52,215 nucleotides of DNA from JANLYQ01 sp031365725 (GTDB lineage Bacteria; Actinomycetota; Actinomycetes; JACCUZ01): positions 1-52,215 of the forward strand of contig JANLYQ010000009.1 of assembly GCA_031365725.1 (NCBI GenBank). Reading direction: 5' to 3'. The notes below the pieces were generated by a model. That model searched no databases, was not told where the DNA came from, and saw only the letters and a list, made by a program, of their open reading frames with translations. Below, piece by piece: positions 51,970 through 52,215 of the stretch. The translations under genes and the position numbers were made by a program. Every line of letters starts with the position of its first letter. The first letter of the stretch is position 1.

Positions 51970-52215
51970 ATGCGCGTCATCCTTAGCCCTCGCCTCGGCA
52001 GCGCGACGATGCTCGGCCTCGGCGCGGGGGCGGCTACCTTCGCCATCTATGCAGACTCCGCGCGCCATGAGTACGGCCGGCTGGATGACTACATCGGCGT
52101 CTACGAAGGGGTGACCGGCCGACTTGGCTCTCTCCGGAGCGTCTATCTGACAGCGGGCAGACCCGTGCCCGCCTTCGTCCAGACGGAACTCTTTGGCTTG
52201 ACCAATTCGATCTCG
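51970..52215 (+). CDS. Unrecognised protein, 5' part only
   Basis: An ATG at 51970 opens a frame with no stop for 82 codons to the window end. It begins MRVILSPRLGSATMLG, then a short hydrophobic Gly/Ala-rich stretch, then a mixed segment with Tyr, Asp and Arg. I do not recognise it. Support is the -10-like hexamer at leaderless spacing and codon use in line with its neighbours. The length and function are unknown. Confidence 0.5.
   Translation, partial: MRVILSPRLGSATMLGLGAGAATFAIYADSARHEYGRLDDYIGVYEGVTGRLGSLRSVYLTAGRPVPAFVQTELFGLTNSIS

Overview
The window is high-GC DNA with frequent GTG starts, many 4-base stop/start overlaps (ATGA, GTGA), several apparently leaderless genes (a TANNNT hexamer 6-8 bases before the start codon) and actinobacterial families (DUF5926, actinobacterial-type propane monooxygenase). 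This fits the chromosome of a high-GC Actinomycetota; genus cannot be decided from sequence reading alone. I see no rRNA, tRNA, CRISPR array, transposase or phage gene. No gene-free stretch exceeds about 300 bases.

Region 1 (1-13381) is a soluble diiron monooxygenase locus of the prm/mim type. On the minus strand, reading from 11367 down to 1, lie a small repeat-containing protein, the hydroxylase large subunit PrmA, reductase PrmB, hydroxylase small subunit PrmC, coupling protein PrmD, an amidohydrolase, a DUF59/MIP18 protein, a zinc alcohol dehydrogenase, a divergent GroEL-like chaperonin, an unknown 218-residue protein and an NRAMP metal transporter cut by the window edge. A divergent AcoR/MimR-like activator gene follows at 11585. 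Two 15-bp inverted repeats of identical design, GTCTCA-N3-TGAGAC, flank the small gene, one in front of it and one in front of prmA; they are the best candidates for the activator's binding sites. Expected role: oxidation of propane or related substrates (acetone and phenol are known for mim enzymes), with the alcohol dehydrogenase taking the alcohol further and the chaperonin folding the hydroxylase.

Region 2 (13382-23057) holds ordinary accessory genes: a GDT1/UPF0016 cation transporter, a short-chain dehydrogenase, a membrane-anchored heparinase II/III-like protein, arginine deiminase, a SEC-C/DUF5926 protein, an RsbW-like ATPase, a glycerophosphodiester phosphodiesterase, a glycoside-hydrolase-like lipoprotein, and a truncated regulator-like gene. 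G-rich tandem repeats and a tripled 10-mer lie between 19700 and 19880.

Region 3 (23058-52215) is a large cell-surface polysaccharide locus made of several short operons on both strands. It has CDP-sugar genes (rfbF, rfbG, C-methyltransferase, RmlC-like epimerase, reductase) predicted to make a CDP-linked 3-C-methyl-6-deoxyhexose, GDP-fucose genes (gmd, fcl) plus a divergent second gmd-like gene, a FlaA1/CapD-like SDR, a sugar nucleotidyltransferase, at least eight glycosyltransferases (two fused GT2-GT4), two SAM-dependent methyltransferase candidates besides the C-methyltransferase, a flippase, and a Wzm/Wzt-type ABC exporter with a C-terminal domain on the ATPase. The last gene, at 51970, runs off the window.
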